A DNA stretch of 43,788 nt, from NCBI GenBank assembly GCA_022825265.1, contig JAJDXE010000014.1, positions 1 through 43,788 of the forward strand. The letters are read 5' to 3'. Below, piece after piece: positions 24,073-32,722 of this stretch. The number at the start of each line of letters is the position of its first letter. Within the stretch, counting starts at the first letter, position 1. The position numbers were made by a program, and so were the translations under genes. This DNA is from Dehalococcoidia bacterium. Lineage in GTDB: Bacteria; Chloroflexota; Dehalococcoidia; Bin125. The notes under the pieces were generated by a model that saw only the letters and a list, made by a program, of their open reading frames with translations, was not told where the DNA came from and made no database searches.

Positions 24073-24504
24073 GTGGCGCAAATCGACGACATCCATGCCA
24101 GCAACGCGAAATCCACCGAGCGCCTGGCAGCGCTGGTCGCACGCCTCACTCCGCAAGACCTGCAGCGCTCGCTCGGAGGCAATTGGACCGTCGCCTTCGC
24201 GCTCGCCCATCTTGCCTTCTGGGACGCTCGCCAGGTCGCCGCCCTGCAACGCTTCACCAGCGGCGAAGCCTTCCCCTCCGAGGACTACGCCACCAACGCC
24301 ACCCTGGAGGCGATCGCTCACACCTTCGACCCCTCCACCATCGGCCAGGCGGCCGTCAACGCAGCGCAGCAGCTCGATGAGACCGTAAGCAGTCTGAGCC
24401 CAGAACAACTCGACGACCTGCGCCAAGCCGGACTCGCATACGCCACAGAGCGAGCACCCCATCGCGACGAGCACCTGCAACAGATCGAGCAGGCCCTCGC
24501 CTGA
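24073..24504 (+). CDS. DinB-like / maleylpyruvate isomerase N-terminal fold protein
   Basis: A 143-residue four-helix protein with GTG start and GGAG seven bases upstream. LGGNWTVAFALAHLAFWD matches the W.v...l.HLa.wd pattern of the DinB/MDMPI superfamily, whose members often bind a metal with three histidines and use mycothiol or bacillithiol. Here the aligned histidines are H in AHLAFWD and H in PHRDEHLQQIEQ, so a metal site is plausible. Substrate and thiol partner unknown. It follows the second TIMP-like gene by 21 bases on the same strand. Confidence 0.65.
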   Translation: MAQIDDIHASNAKSTERLAALVARLTPQDLQRSLGGNWTVAFALAHLAFWDARQVAALQRFTSGEAFPSEDYATNATLEAIAHTFDPSTIGQAAVNAAQQLDETVSSLSPEQLDDLRQAGLAYATERAPHRDEHLQQIEQALA

Positions 24505-24582
24505 CCGTTCACTCCTGCGCAGCCGCCACCTTGGAAGAATCAGCAGTTAGCCTCTGAGAGCCACCGACCGCCTGAGGATGGA

Positions 24583-25806
24583 GTGACCGTGCCCGACGAC
24601 ACACCCAAGCCCGAACCGCTGCTCAAGGGACTCAAGGTCGTCGAGATGGCCACCTGGCTCTTCGGCCCGATGAGCGCTTGCGTCCTCGGCGAACTCGGCG
24701 CAGACGTGATCAAGATTGAGCCCCACGAGGGCGATCCCATGCGCGGACTGATCCACCGCGTTCGCGACAACGTCGACTGGGTCTTTGAGATCGCCAATCG
24801 CAACAAGCGCAGCATCGCCCTGAATGTCCGCAGCCCGGAGGGCAACGAGGCGTTGCGCAGGCTCCTCGCCGACGCCGACGTCTTCCTCGTCAATCTCCGC
24901 CGCGGCGCGCTCGAACGCCTGGGCATCGACTACGCCTCGCTCAAGGCCAGCCATCCCCGACTGATCTACGCCCACGCGACCGGCTACGGCACCGAAGGAC
25001 CGGACATCAACCGACCCGCCTTCGACGAACTCGCCTACTGGGCGCGCGGCGGTTTCATGGAGACGCTGGGAACTGCCGACAGCGAGCCCGTCCGCCTGGT
25101 CGGCGCGATGGGCGACCTGCCCAGCGCGATGAACATCACCGCCGCCCTCTTCGCCGCCCTCTATCAGCGCGAGCTGACCGGCGAGGGCCAGTTCGTGACC
25201 TGCTCGCTCTACGGCGGCGGCATCTGGGCCAACGGCTTCGCCATCCAGGGCGCGCTCGCCACCGGCGAGAACTTCCCTCGCGGCGACCGCTACAGCGCCT
25301 TCAACCCGCTCTACAACTCCTACCGCTCCGCCGACGGCAAGTGGATGCAGCTCGCCATGATCCAGGAGGAACGTTTCTGGAGACCCTTCGCCGACGCCAT
25401 CGGCCAGCCAATCCTGACCGAGGACGATCGCTTCGTCGAGATCGCCAACCGGCGCAAGCACATCCGTGAAGCCGTCGAGGTGATCGAGCAGCGGATCAGC
25501 GAGCATCCCCGCGATCACTGGGCCGAAATCTTCGACGCCAACGACTTCCCCTGGGCCCCGGCCGCCGACACGGTCGAGATTGCCAAGGACCCGCAGGCTG
25601 CGGCCAACGGCTACGTTCGCACGATGCAGCACAAGAGCGCCGGCGACTTCAAGATCCTCGGCGTCCCCTTCCAACTCGAACAGGCTCCGACCGACAACTA
25701 CTCCAGCGCCCCCGACCTCGGCGAACACACCGAGCTCGTGCTCGAAGAACTCGGCTACGACTGGGACGCCATCGCTGCGATGAAGGAATCCGGCGTCATC
25801 CCCTGA
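24583..25806 (+). CDS. CaiB/BaiF family CoA-transferase
   Basis: A 407-residue family III CoA-transferase. LKGLKVVEMATWLFGPMSACVLGELGADVIKIEP is the standard N-terminus, followed by GDPMRGL, NKRSIALNVRSPEG and LIYAHATGYGTEGP. The catalytic Asp is expected in GAMGDLPSAM. The start is GTG with GGATGGAG just upstream; a second GTG six bases on is possible. Seventeen bases after its stop lies an amidohydrolase gene on the same strand, a combination suggesting activation of an acid to its CoA ester followed by decarboxylation or hydrolysis. The substrate is not evident. Confidence 0.9.
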   Translation: MTVPDDTPKPEPLLKGLKVVEMATWLFGPMSACVLGELGADVIKIEPHEGDPMRGLIHRVRDNVDWVFEIANRNKRSIALNVRSPEGNEALRRLLADADVFLVNLRRGALERLGIDYASLKASHPRLIYAHATGYGTEGPDINRPAFDELAYWARGGFMETLGTADSEPVRLVGAMGDLPSAMNITAALFAALYQRELTGEGQFVTCSLYGGGIWANGFAIQGALATGENFPRGDRYSAFNPLYNSYRSADGKWMQLAMIQEERFWRPFADAIGQPILTEDDRFVEIANRRKHIREAVEVIEQRISEHPRDHWAEIFDANDFPWAPAADTVEIAKDPQAAANGYVRTMQHKSAGDFKILGVPFQLEQAPTDNYSSAPDLGEHTELVLEELGYDWDAIAAMKESGVIP

Positions 25807-25822
25807 GCATCTTGGAGACCCA

Positions 25823-26710
25823 ATGTCCGAAATCATCGACTTCCGCGTCACGCTTCCCGCCCGCGAATGGACCGATCCCTCCGCGGACGGCGACGAACGC
25901 TTCAGCGACCGCGACTACCTCGCCAACTACAACCGCATCTACACGCGCGAACGCGGCGGCGCCGCCGATGCCCAGGCCATGGTCGCCGCCATGGCCGAGG
26001 CAGGCGTCGACCGCGCCGTGCTCCAGGCCGAGTGGGCCGCCGGCGACTACCGCGCCATGAACGACGCCGTGCACCGCATCGTCGCCGGCTACCCCGACGT
26101 GCTCACCGGCTACGTGACCGTCAACCCCGCCGCCGGCGACAACATGGCCGCGGTCGTCGAGCAGGAGGTTCGGGAACGCGGCGCAACAGGCGTCAACCTG
26201 CAGCCCTTCTCCTACCGGGTGTTGGCCAACGACCGGCGCTTCTACCCGCTCTACTCGAAGTGCCAGGAGCTCGGCGTCCCGGTCACGATTCACTCGTCGA
26301 TCAACTTCTCCAACGACCGCTCGATCGAGTTCGGCCGCCCGCTGTATCTCGATCACATCGCCTGCGACTTCCCCGGCCTCACGATCGTCGCCAACCACGG
26401 CGGCTGGCCCTGGGTCAACGAGCTCGTCGCCGTCGCCTGGAAACACCAGAACGTCTACATCGAGATCGGCGCCGTCGCCCCCAGGTACATCGGCACCCCC
26501 GGCACCGGCTGGGAGACGCTGATGCAGTACGGCAACTCCTCCCTCCTCAGCGACCGAGTCCTCTTCGCCACCGACAACATGATCCCCTACCAGCGAGCCG
26601 TCCAGGAGCTACAGGAACTCCCGCTCAAGGACCACGTCAAGGAAGGCTGGCTCGGCGAGAACGCCGCCCGTCTGTTAGCGGAGGTCGAAGATCGGCTGGC
26701 CTCACGCTGA
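25823..26710 (+). CDS. amidohydrolase-related (Amidohydro_2) TIM-barrel protein
   Basis: A 295-residue protein of the ACMSD/LigW-type amidohydrolase group, which includes decarboxylases and hydrolases. VTIHSSINFS and LTIVANHGGWPWVNELVAVA carry the two later histidines and LLSDRVLFATDNMIP the conserved Asp. However, the usual N-terminal D-x-H-x-H is replaced by IIDFRVTLP, so two metal ligands are missing; either the metal site is altered or the protein is not a classical hydrolase. It is likely co-transcribed with the CoA-transferase just upstream. Good ribosome site (TTGGAG). Confidence 0.82.
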   Translation: MSEIIDFRVTLPAREWTDPSADGDERFSDRDYLANYNRIYTRERGGAADAQAMVAAMAEAGVDRAVLQAEWAAGDYRAMNDAVHRIVAGYPDVLTGYVTVNPAAGDNMAAVVEQEVRERGATGVNLQPFSYRVLANDRRFYPLYSKCQELGVPVTIHSSINFSNDRSIEFGRPLYLDHIACDFPGLTIVANHGGWPWVNELVAVAWKHQNVYIEIGAVAPRYIGTPGTGWETLMQYGNSSLLSDRVLFATDNMIPYQRAVQELQELPLKDHVKEGWLGENAARLLAEVEDRLASR

Positions 26711-26767
26711 GCGAGCGCCAGCAGCGTGAGAGTTTGACTACCGTTACTCGTAGGAGGCGAAGTCGAC

Positions 26768-27250
26768 ATGTCCGCCGTCAGGAGCAGACCACTCCCGTTA
26801 CTCGCTCTGGCGGCGCTGCTGCTCTGCGGAGCGATACTCATCGCGGCATGCGGCGGCGATGACGACTACGAGACCGCAGAGACCCACGACACCCACGAAG
26901 CCGACGACGCTGCGCCGGCCGATCTGACCACTGGCGAGTTGTCCGAGGCCGCGCTTGCGGGCGAGAAGCTGTTCTCCGCCAACTGCTCCGCCTGCCACGG
27001 GGCAACGGCCAACGGAACCAGCCAGGGGCCGCCTCTGGTCCACCAGATCTACGAGCCGAGTCACCACGGCAACGCCAGCTTCGTCATCGCCGTCGCACGA
27101 GGAGTGCGAGCCCACCACTGGGACTTCGGCAACATGCCCGCCGTCGAGAGCCTCTCCATCAACGAAATCCACCAGGTCATCTGCTACGTCCGAGAGCTCC
27201 AACTCGCCAGCGGAATCATCGAAGAGATCCCAACCTCGACGCCCTGCTGA
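26768..27250 (+). CDS. lipoprotein c-type cytochrome
   Basis: A 160-residue exported protein. The lipobox ILIAAC puts a lipidated Cys28 after a hydrophobic signal, then a His/Asp/Glu-rich linker (30-55). The cytochrome domain follows with the haem motif CSACH (73-77), and the sixth ligand is probably Met in GNMPAV (Met123). The layout ALAGEKLFSANCSACHG fits a class I mono-haem cytochrome, which would carry electrons on the outer side of the membrane. It is separate from the preceding amidohydrolase by 57 bases with its own ribosome site (AGGAGGCG). No oxidase genes are nearby. Confidence 0.85.
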   Translation: MSAVRSRPLPLLALAALLLCGAILIAACGGDDDYETAETHDTHEADDAAPADLTTGELSEAALAGEKLFSANCSACHGATANGTSQGPPLVHQIYEPSHHGNASFVIAVARGVRAHHWDFGNMPAVESLSINEIHQVICYVRELQLASGIIEEIPTSTPC

Positions 27251-27276
27251 TCTCCGCCTCAGTGCCGATGCCCCGC

Positions 27277-27314
27277 GCCCCGCCTGCCCCCGGCCTGACC
27301 GGGGGACGCGGGGC
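27277..27314. terminator. stem-loop terminator candidate
   Basis: GCCCCGC + CCCCCGG pairs with CCGGGGG + GCGGGGC around a CCTGA loop, with a small internal mismatch (CTG/AC). It lies just behind the cytochrome gene in the 224-base gap 27251-27474. There is no T-tract, so if it terminates it does so in an atypical way for a G+C-rich genome. Confidence 0.5.
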
Positions 27315-27410
27315 CCAGACCTCCCAACTTCGCCAGCCCAACACAGTCCCCCTCAGCAACCCACACTCCCGTCCCTGCGCCCCAACCGATAACCAGGCAA
27401 CACATCCAAC

Positions 27411-27439
27411 GAGACAAACACAAGTGCGGAACATATAAT
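27411..27439 (+). promoter_or_regulatory. sigma-70-type promoter for the HTH/coiled-coil gene
   Basis: A perfect -10 hexamer TATAAT (27434-27439) lies 17 bases after a GAGACA -35-like hexamer (27411-27416, 4 of 6 to consensus), about 36 bases before the ATG, with AGGAG near 27461. The A+T-rich patch is conspicuous in this G+C-rich sequence. Confidence 0.55.
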
Positions 27440-27474
27440 CTCTTATCAAGCACAGAACAAAGGAGCGGCGCAGT

Positions 27475-28401
27475 ATGTCATACCCAAACTTTCCAAACCC
27501 GGCCCGACGAGCCCGGATCCTCCAGGCTCATCAACTCCGACAACAGGGCCTCACCCTGCGCGAGATCGCCAGGATCATGGGTTGCGCCCACTCCACCGTC
27601 GCCGGCTACCTGCGCGACTACGAGCTCTTCCGCTTCGACCTGATGCGCGAGCTCGCCTCGGACCAGATCGTCACCAACGCCATCCACCTCGCCGACGTCG
27701 AGTCCGAGCACTTCGACCGCCGTCTGGCCGCCTCGCGCGAGTTCCGCCTGCTGCTCAACGCCCTGCCCGAGATGCGCCGCGACGAGGACGACCGCACCAT
27801 CGAACTGACCAACGGCAGCGTCCACGTTGACCGCTACGGCAATCGCTACCCCGTGCCCAACCGCACGTTCCCGCCGACCGAGGCCGAACAGCGCCAGTCC
27901 ATGGAGCCGCCCGCCAAACTGCCCGCCGGACGCCCCAGTCCCGACGTCCCGCTCCACTGCCCGCCGATTCCGCTGACCACGGCCGAACAGAATGAAACAA
28001 CGCGAGCAGCCTCTGAGGAGGTCCCCACTCAATCAGTCGAGACCGTTGAGGCCGCCGAAACCAGCCCAATTCGAACGGAATCGAACAAAACCGAACAAGA
28101 ATCCGCCCCAGATCCAGCCTCAAGTCCAGCCCCAAACCCAGCTCAGGAGGGGACATCCGCCGATTCCGACCAAGATTCCGGCCAACATGCCCCCGATCCG
28201 TCCATCCAGACCCTCCAGGAGGCCATCAAACGGGTCGATCGACAGCTCGAACGACACAACCAGCACCGAAACTGGCTCAAAGACTTCCCCCCGCACAACC
28301 CCTGGCACCCCGAACGGGAAAGAGCCCTCGAACTCGTCCAGAAAAAGCAGGACCTCGAAGCCCAACTAGCCGAAATCACCAACAACCCAGCCGCCGCCTG
28401 A
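27475..28401 (+). CDS. HTH DNA-binding protein with disordered linker and coiled-coil tail
   Basis: A 308-residue protein in three parts. An N-terminal helix-turn-helix (ILQAHQLRQQGLTLREIAR then IMGCAHSTVAGYL, about 15-45) resembles terminase-small-subunit, resolvase or transposase-type HTHs. A helical region (50-105) continues it. Residues about 130-235 are a Pro/Glu/Ser/Thr-rich, probably disordered linker, and 240-300 form a charged helix with an LQEAIKRVDRQLERHNQHR heptad-like pattern that may oligomerise. No catalytic motif. Own promoter with a perfect -10. Stand-alone; flanked by hairpins on both sides. Family not recognised; a phage-derived or local regulator role is possible. Confidence 0.72.
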   Translation: MSYPNFPNPARRARILQAHQLRQQGLTLREIARIMGCAHSTVAGYLRDYELFRFDLMRELASDQIVTNAIHLADVESEHFDRRLAASREFRLLLNALPEMRRDEDDRTIELTNGSVHVDRYGNRYPVPNRTFPPTEAEQRQSMEPPAKLPAGRPSPDVPLHCPPIPLTTAEQNETTRAASEEVPTQSVETVEAAETSPIRTESNKTEQESAPDPASSPAPNPAQEGTSADSDQDSGQHAPDPSIQTLQEAIKRVDRQLERHNQHRNWLKDFPPHNPWHPERERALELVQKKQDLEAQLAEITNNPAAA

Positions 28402-28410
28402 AGGCTCCCC

Positions 28411-28430
28411 GCTCCCCCTCGAGGGGGAGC
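28411..28430. repeat. 20-base perfect palindrome in a convergent gap
   Basis: GCTCCCCCTC followed by its exact reverse complement lies ten bases behind the HTH gene and before the convergent CoA-transferase stop (28521). A further TGTCCCGCAGGGACTGA inverted pair follows at 28431-28447. It could serve as a bidirectional terminator; the sequence style is that of a dispersed G/C-rich intergenic repeat, as at 4642 and 5399. Confidence 0.5.
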
Positions 28431-28520
28431 TGTCCCGCAGGGACTGAGGGGGTGAGAAGTCCAGAGCGCCGACACCGACAGGCTTGCGACAGGCCACTCA
28501 CCCGCTGCCGTGCATCAGAC

Positions 28521-29720
28521 CTACCCGACGACCCCGGCTTCCCTGAGCCTGGCAATCGCCTCCGGAGCGCAACCGATCTCTTCAAGCAGGTCATCCGTGT
28601 CCTGACCCAGCTCGGGACCAAGGCCGTTGACTCGGCCCTGCACGCCGTTCGCCCGGATTGGCGAGCCGACGGTCATCAGCGTCCCGAACCGCTCGTCCTC
28701 GTACTGGACGATGTACTCGTTGGCCGCCGCCTGCTCGTCCCGGGCGATCATCGGGTAATCCTGGATCAGCGTGCTGGGCACTTCCTCGGCATCGAACCGC
28801 GACGGCCACTCGGCGGTCGGTCGCGTGGCGATCGTCGTTGCCACCTCGCCCCGCAGCTCTTCGAGGTTCGCGTTGCGGTCGGCCAGTGTGGCGAAGCGGT
28901 CGTCGGTGACCAGGTCCTCGCGCTCGAGCGCCCGGCACATCGGTACCCAGCGGTCGGTGATGTAGCCGACGAACAGCCAGTCGCCGTCCGAACCCTGGGC
29001 CTGCAAGGTGAACATGTTCGAGATCGGCATATTCCGCGCCGAGGGCACGATGTTGCCGTTGGCAATCGCATTGATCGCCGGCGCCCGACCCCAGATCTGG
29101 CTGCCGTACAGCGATGTCTGCACGAGCTGGCCCTCGCCGGTCCGCTCGCGAGCCACGAGGCCGCTGGCGATCGCAAACGCAAAGATCATCCCGCCGGTCT
29201 GGTCCGGATCCGGCGCGGCGACATTGCCGTATGGCTTGACGCCGTTCTCGCCTCGCACGCCGTTGGGCCACATCCCGCCGCCGGCCGCCCCGGCGACCGA
29301 CGCCCACGACGTCGCGTTCGCCCGCGGACCCTTGGGTCCAAAACCGCTCGCGCTCGCGTACACCAGCCGAGGATTCAACGCCTTGAGCTCCTTCCAGCCA
29401 AGCCCGAGGCGATTCATGACCCCAGGTTTGAAGTTCTCCGTCACCACGTCCACCCGCTTGACCAGCTCATGGATCAGTCCGCGCCCCTCATCCGAGCGCA
29501 GGTCGACGGCGATGCTGCGCTTGCCCCGGTGGTGCGTGTGGAAGTACTGCGAGAATCCGTCCGCCCGCGCGCCCACGTGCCGCGACGGATCGCCGACCTT
29601 GAGCCGCTCGACCTTGATCACTTCGGCCCCGAGGTCGGACATCAGCACCGTCGCCGAGGGTCCCTGCTGAAACTGGGTGAAATCGAGCACGCGAATGCCC
29701 TCAAGCAATGGTCGAGTCAT
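28521..29720 (-). CDS. CaiB/BaiF family CoA-transferase
   Basis: Third family III CoA-transferase, 399 residues from the ATG at 29720, which has GGAGG nine bases upstream; a longer frame to 29906 would run into the divergent gene and is not supported. MTRPLLEGIRVLDFTQFQQGP, LMSDLGAEVIKVERLKVGDPS and GKRSIAVDLRSDEG are diagnostic, and LVYASASGFGPKGP continues the pattern. The catalytic Asp is probably in NVAAPDPDQTGG, a departure from the usual GD.xGA. It is divergent from the enolase-superfamily gene with 79 bases between starts, so the two may share a regulatory region. Substrate unknown. Confidence 0.9.
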   Translation of the reverse strand: MTRPLLEGIRVLDFTQFQQGPSATVLMSDLGAEVIKVERLKVGDPSRHVGARADGFSQYFHTHHRGKRSIAVDLRSDEGRGLIHELVKRVDVVTENFKPGVMNRLGLGWKELKALNPRLVYASASGFGPKGPRANATSWASVAGAAGGGMWPNGVRGENGVKPYGNVAAPDPDQTGGMIFAFAIASGLVARERTGEGQLVQTSLYGSQIWGRAPAINAIANGNIVPSARNMPISNMFTLQAQGSDGDWLFVGYITDRWVPMCRALEREDLVTDDRFATLADRNANLEELRGEVATTIATRPTAEWPSRFDAEEVPSTLIQDYPMIARDEQAAANEYIVQYEDERFGTLMTVGSPIRANGVQGRVNGLGPELGQDTDDLLEEIGCAPEAIARLREAGVVG

Positions 29721-29799
29721 GGTTGAATCCTCCGGGTCGCGATCAGATAGTGCGAATATACGCGCCACAGCCTGCGCAGGACGCGGAAAGGTCAACGCC

Positions 29800-30927
29800 A
29801 TGCAAATCACCGACATCACCTGCACTCCCTTGACGATCGGCAAGGGCCTGCTCCGGGTCATCACCAACACCGGCCTCGAAGGCTGGGCCGAGGTCCCCTC
29901 CGGCAACTACAACACCAGCTCGAAAGGACCCGTCTTCCAGGCTCACCTCGAAGCCGACATCAAGCCCGCCCTGGTCGGAGAAGACCCGCTTCAGATCGAC
30001 CGCCACTGGGAGACGCTCGCACTCGGACGGGTCGAGCGAGCCTACAAACTGCCCGGCTGGGTGGTCGGCGTGGTCGACGTGGCGCTCTGGGACCTGCTCG
30101 GCAAGGAGACCGGTCTGCCCGTCCACACCCTGATGGGCGGCGCCCGCCGGACCAACATCCCGCTCTACTGGAGCGTCGGCTCCGGCTGGCGCATGCAGCC
30201 CGAGGAAATGCTGGAGCTGGTCCAAACCGGACGCGAGCAGGGCTACGACTACTTCAAGATCCGCATGGACTGGCGAGGCTGGCGACAGGACATCGACCCG
30301 GAGAAAGACTTCCAGATCTTCAAGCTGGTCCGCGAGTACCTGGACGCGGGCCAGTACCTGGGCTTCGATGCCAACAACGGCTACTCGGTCTCGACCGCGA
30401 TTCAGCAGGGCCGCCGCTTCGAGGAGCTCGGCATCGACCACTTCGAGGAGCCGATTCCGCACTACGACCTGCCCGGCCTCAAACAGGTCTCCGACGCCCT
30501 CGACGTCGCTGTGTCGGCCGGTGAGCAGGACGCCTTCCGCTGGTGGTTCGAGCATCTCGTCCTGCTCGGCAACGTCGACATCCTGCAGCCCGACATCCTC
30601 AACGCCGGAGGCCCCAGCGAGGTCAAGCGGATCTTCGACATGGCCACGGTGCTGAACAAGCCGGTCATGCCGCACAGCCCACAGGCGGGGATCAACTCGA
30701 TGGCTTCGCTGCACGTCTACGCGACGGTGCAGAACGCCACCCGCCCGCACGAGTACTCGGAGGAGTTCTCAGGTCCGATCGACGATGTCGCCGACCTCTA
30801 CGGCGAGTCCGTCATCCCGCAGAACGGCTGCATCGATCTCAGCGACAAGCCCGGCTACGGGATCGAACTGAACGAAGCTGCCGTCGAACGTCTGACGGTG
30901 CGTAAGGGTCAAGATGTCTGCAGATAG
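29800..30927 (+). CDS. mandelate racemase / muconate-lactonizing enzyme (enolase superfamily) protein
   Basis: A 375-residue enolase-superfamily enzyme: a capping domain (about 1-120) and a TIM barrel. The N-terminus MQITDITCTPL is usual, LGFDANNGYS gives the first metal Asp, HFEEPIPHYD the Glu and VSAGEQ the third acid, with MPHSPQAG a likely base histidine region. The second-strand motif is K-x-R (YFKIRMDW) rather than K-x-K. It fits acid-sugar dehydratases or related racemases; the exact reaction cannot be read. The start at 29800 follows AAAGG; a longer frame from 29677 overlaps the divergent gene and was rejected. A palindrome terminator follows directly. Confidence 0.88.
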   Translation: MQITDITCTPLTIGKGLLRVITNTGLEGWAEVPSGNYNTSSKGPVFQAHLEADIKPALVGEDPLQIDRHWETLALGRVERAYKLPGWVVGVVDVALWDLLGKETGLPVHTLMGGARRTNIPLYWSVGSGWRMQPEEMLELVQTGREQGYDYFKIRMDWRGWRQDIDPEKDFQIFKLVREYLDAGQYLGFDANNGYSVSTAIQQGRRFEELGIDHFEEPIPHYDLPGLKQVSDALDVAVSAGEQDAFRWWFEHLVLLGNVDILQPDILNAGGPSEVKRIFDMATVLNKPVMPHSPQAGINSMASLHVYATVQNATRPHEYSEEFSGPIDDVADLYGESVIPQNGCIDLSDKPGYGIELNEAAVERLTVRKGQDVCR

Positions 30928-30928
30928 G

Positions 30929-30960
30929 CCAGAGCCCCGAGCGGCCGCTCGGGGCTCTGG
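30929..30960. terminator. bidirectional terminator, 32-base perfect palindrome
   Basis: CCAGAGCCCCGAGC, a GGCC centre and the complement GCTCGGGGCTCTGG form a 14-base perfect stem in the gap between convergent genes (stops at 30927 and 31001). The stem begins two bases after the enolase-superfamily stop. Without flanking T-runs this would act as an intrinsic-type hairpin for both directions, as expected in a convergent gap. Confidence 0.8.
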
Positions 30961-31000
30961 TGTGAGTTCGGCGTCGTGGCCGCAACAGGGGCCACGACCA

Positions 31001-32644
31001 CTAGTCCGCGAGCACGGGCTCCTTGGCCTCGCTCATGTTGAAGCCTTCGTAGCCGGCCGCGGCGATCTCGTCGCAACGCTCTCGGTACGGTCCAACTCCG
31101 CCGGCGTAGGGCATGAACACCCTCGGCTTGCCGGGGATGTTGGCGCCCAGATACCAGGAGTCGGCGAGCATGTACATCGTCTGGTCGGCGATGTCGCTGA
31201 CGTGCTGGACCCACTCGACCTCGGCCTGCGGGTCGGCGTCGACCACGTCGATGGCGTGCTCGCGCAGGTACTCGACGAAGTCGGCGATCCACTCGACGTG
31301 CTGCTCGATCGAGACCGGCATGTTGCTCAGCACCGACGGGCTCTGCGGCCCGGTGATCATGAACATGTTGGGGAAGTCGGCGGTGGCCAGACCGAGGTAG
31401 GTGGTCGGGCCGCCGTGCCACTTCTCCTTCAGCTCACGGCCCTCGCGGCCCTTGATGTCGATGTTGAAGAAGGTGCCGGTCATCGCGTCGTAGCCGGTGG
31501 CGAAGACGATAGTGTCGACCTCGTACTCCTCGCCGTCTGCGGTGCGCAGACCGGTCGGCGTGATCTCCTCGATCGGGAAATGGCGGATGTCGACCAGGTC
31601 GACATTGTCGCGGTTGTAGGTGTCGAAATAGTTGGTGTCGATCAACGCCCGCTTCGATGCGAAGGGGTGGTCGCGGGGGAGCAGCTTCTCGGCGGTCTCC
31701 GGGTCCTTGACGATCTCGCGGATCTTGCCTCGGATGAACTCGGCCGCCGTGTCGTTGGCGCGCCGGTCAGTCGAGATGTCGGCGTAGGCGCCGAAGAGGA
31801 AGTTGAAGCCGCCCTTCTGCCAGAGCGCCTCGTAGGTCGCGGTGCGCTCTTCGTCGCTGACTTCCAGTGCCGACTTCTCCGAGAACTCATACGGCATGCC
31901 GGCGGCCGAGACCTTGGACTTCTGCATGATCTCGGTGTAGTTGGCCTTGACTTCCTTGAGGAATTCCTGGTCAACGGTCTCGTGCCGCGCCGGGATCGTG
32001 TACTGCGGCGTGCGCTGGAAGACGGTCAGGTGCTTGGACTCGCGGGCGATCACGGGAATCGACTGGACGCCGCTCGAGCCGGTCCCGATCACGGCGACCC
32101 GCTTGCCTTCGAACTCGACGCCGTCATGCGGCCACGCGCCCGTGTGGTACCAGTCGCCCTCGAACGAGTCGAGGCCCGGAATCTGCGGGACCTGTCCGGT
32201 CGAGATGCAGCCGATCGCGGTGACCACGTACTGCGCGGTGACGCGGTCGCCCTGGTCGGTCTCGACTTCCCAGAGGCCGGTGTCGTCGTTGAAGTGGGCC
32301 GCGGTCACGCTGGTATTGAACTGAATCTCGTTGCGCAGATCGAATCGGTCGGCGACGTGGTTGAGGTACGTCAGGATCTCCGGTTGCTCCGGATACTTCC
32401 CGCTCCAGTTCCATTCCTGCAGCAGGTCGTCGTCGAAGGAGAAGCAGTAGATGTAGCTCTCCGAGTCGCAGCGCGCGCCGGGATAGCGGTTCCAGAACCA
32501 GGTCCCGCCGACGCCGCTGCCGCGCTCGTAGACCTGAGTCTTCATGCCCAGGTCGTCGCGCAGCTTCTTGAGCATGTACATCCCGGCGAAACCGGCCCCA
32601 ATCACGACGGCGTCGTAATGGGTGGTGGAGGTGGTGTCAGTCAT
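31001..32644 (-). CDS. flavin-containing Baeyer-Villiger-type monooxygenase
   Basis: A 547-residue FAD/NADPH monooxygenase. GAGFAG (16-21) binds FAD and GTGSSG (187-192) NADPH. The class-I BVMO fingerprint F-x-G-x3-H-x3-W-P is intact as FEGDWYHTGAWP (161-172), so ketone-to-ester oxygenation is likely. GGTWFWNRYPGARCDSES (46-63) is typical of cyclohexanone monooxygenase relatives. The gene is 78 bases downstream of an HSL-family esterase on the same strand, an arrangement often seen in ketone catabolism, where the esterase hydrolyses the BVMO product. Ribosome site GGAGAGAAG upstream of ATG. Exact ketone unknown. Confidence 0.9.
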   Translation of the reverse strand: MTDTTSTTHYDAVVIGAGFAGMYMLKKLRDDLGMKTQVYERGSGVGGTWFWNRYPGARCDSESYIYCFSFDDDLLQEWNWSGKYPEQPEILTYLNHVADRFDLRNEIQFNTSVTAAHFNDDTGLWEVETDQGDRVTAQYVVTAIGCISTGQVPQIPGLDSFEGDWYHTGAWPHDGVEFEGKRVAVIGTGSSGVQSIPVIARESKHLTVFQRTPQYTIPARHETVDQEFLKEVKANYTEIMQKSKVSAAGMPYEFSEKSALEVSDEERTATYEALWQKGGFNFLFGAYADISTDRRANDTAAEFIRGKIREIVKDPETAEKLLPRDHPFASKRALIDTNYFDTYNRDNVDLVDIRHFPIEEITPTGLRTADGEEYEVDTIVFATGYDAMTGTFFNIDIKGREGRELKEKWHGGPTTYLGLATADFPNMFMITGPQSPSVLSNMPVSIEQHVEWIADFVEYLREHAIDVVDADPQAEVEWVQHVSDIADQTMYMLADSWYLGANIPGKPRVFMPYAGGVGPYRERCDEIAAAGYEGFNMSEAKEPVLAD

Positions 32645-32722
32645 CTCTGTTCTTCTCTCCGGTCCGCTCAGGTGGATCGAACGGACTGCTCTGGCAATGG
32701 CAGCGACCCGAACACCGCGAGT

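Noticed and set aside
29721..29906. N-terminal extension of the third CoA-transferase
   Set aside because: It would overlap the divergent gene and its start; the ATG at 29720 has GGAGG and the family's typical N-terminus.
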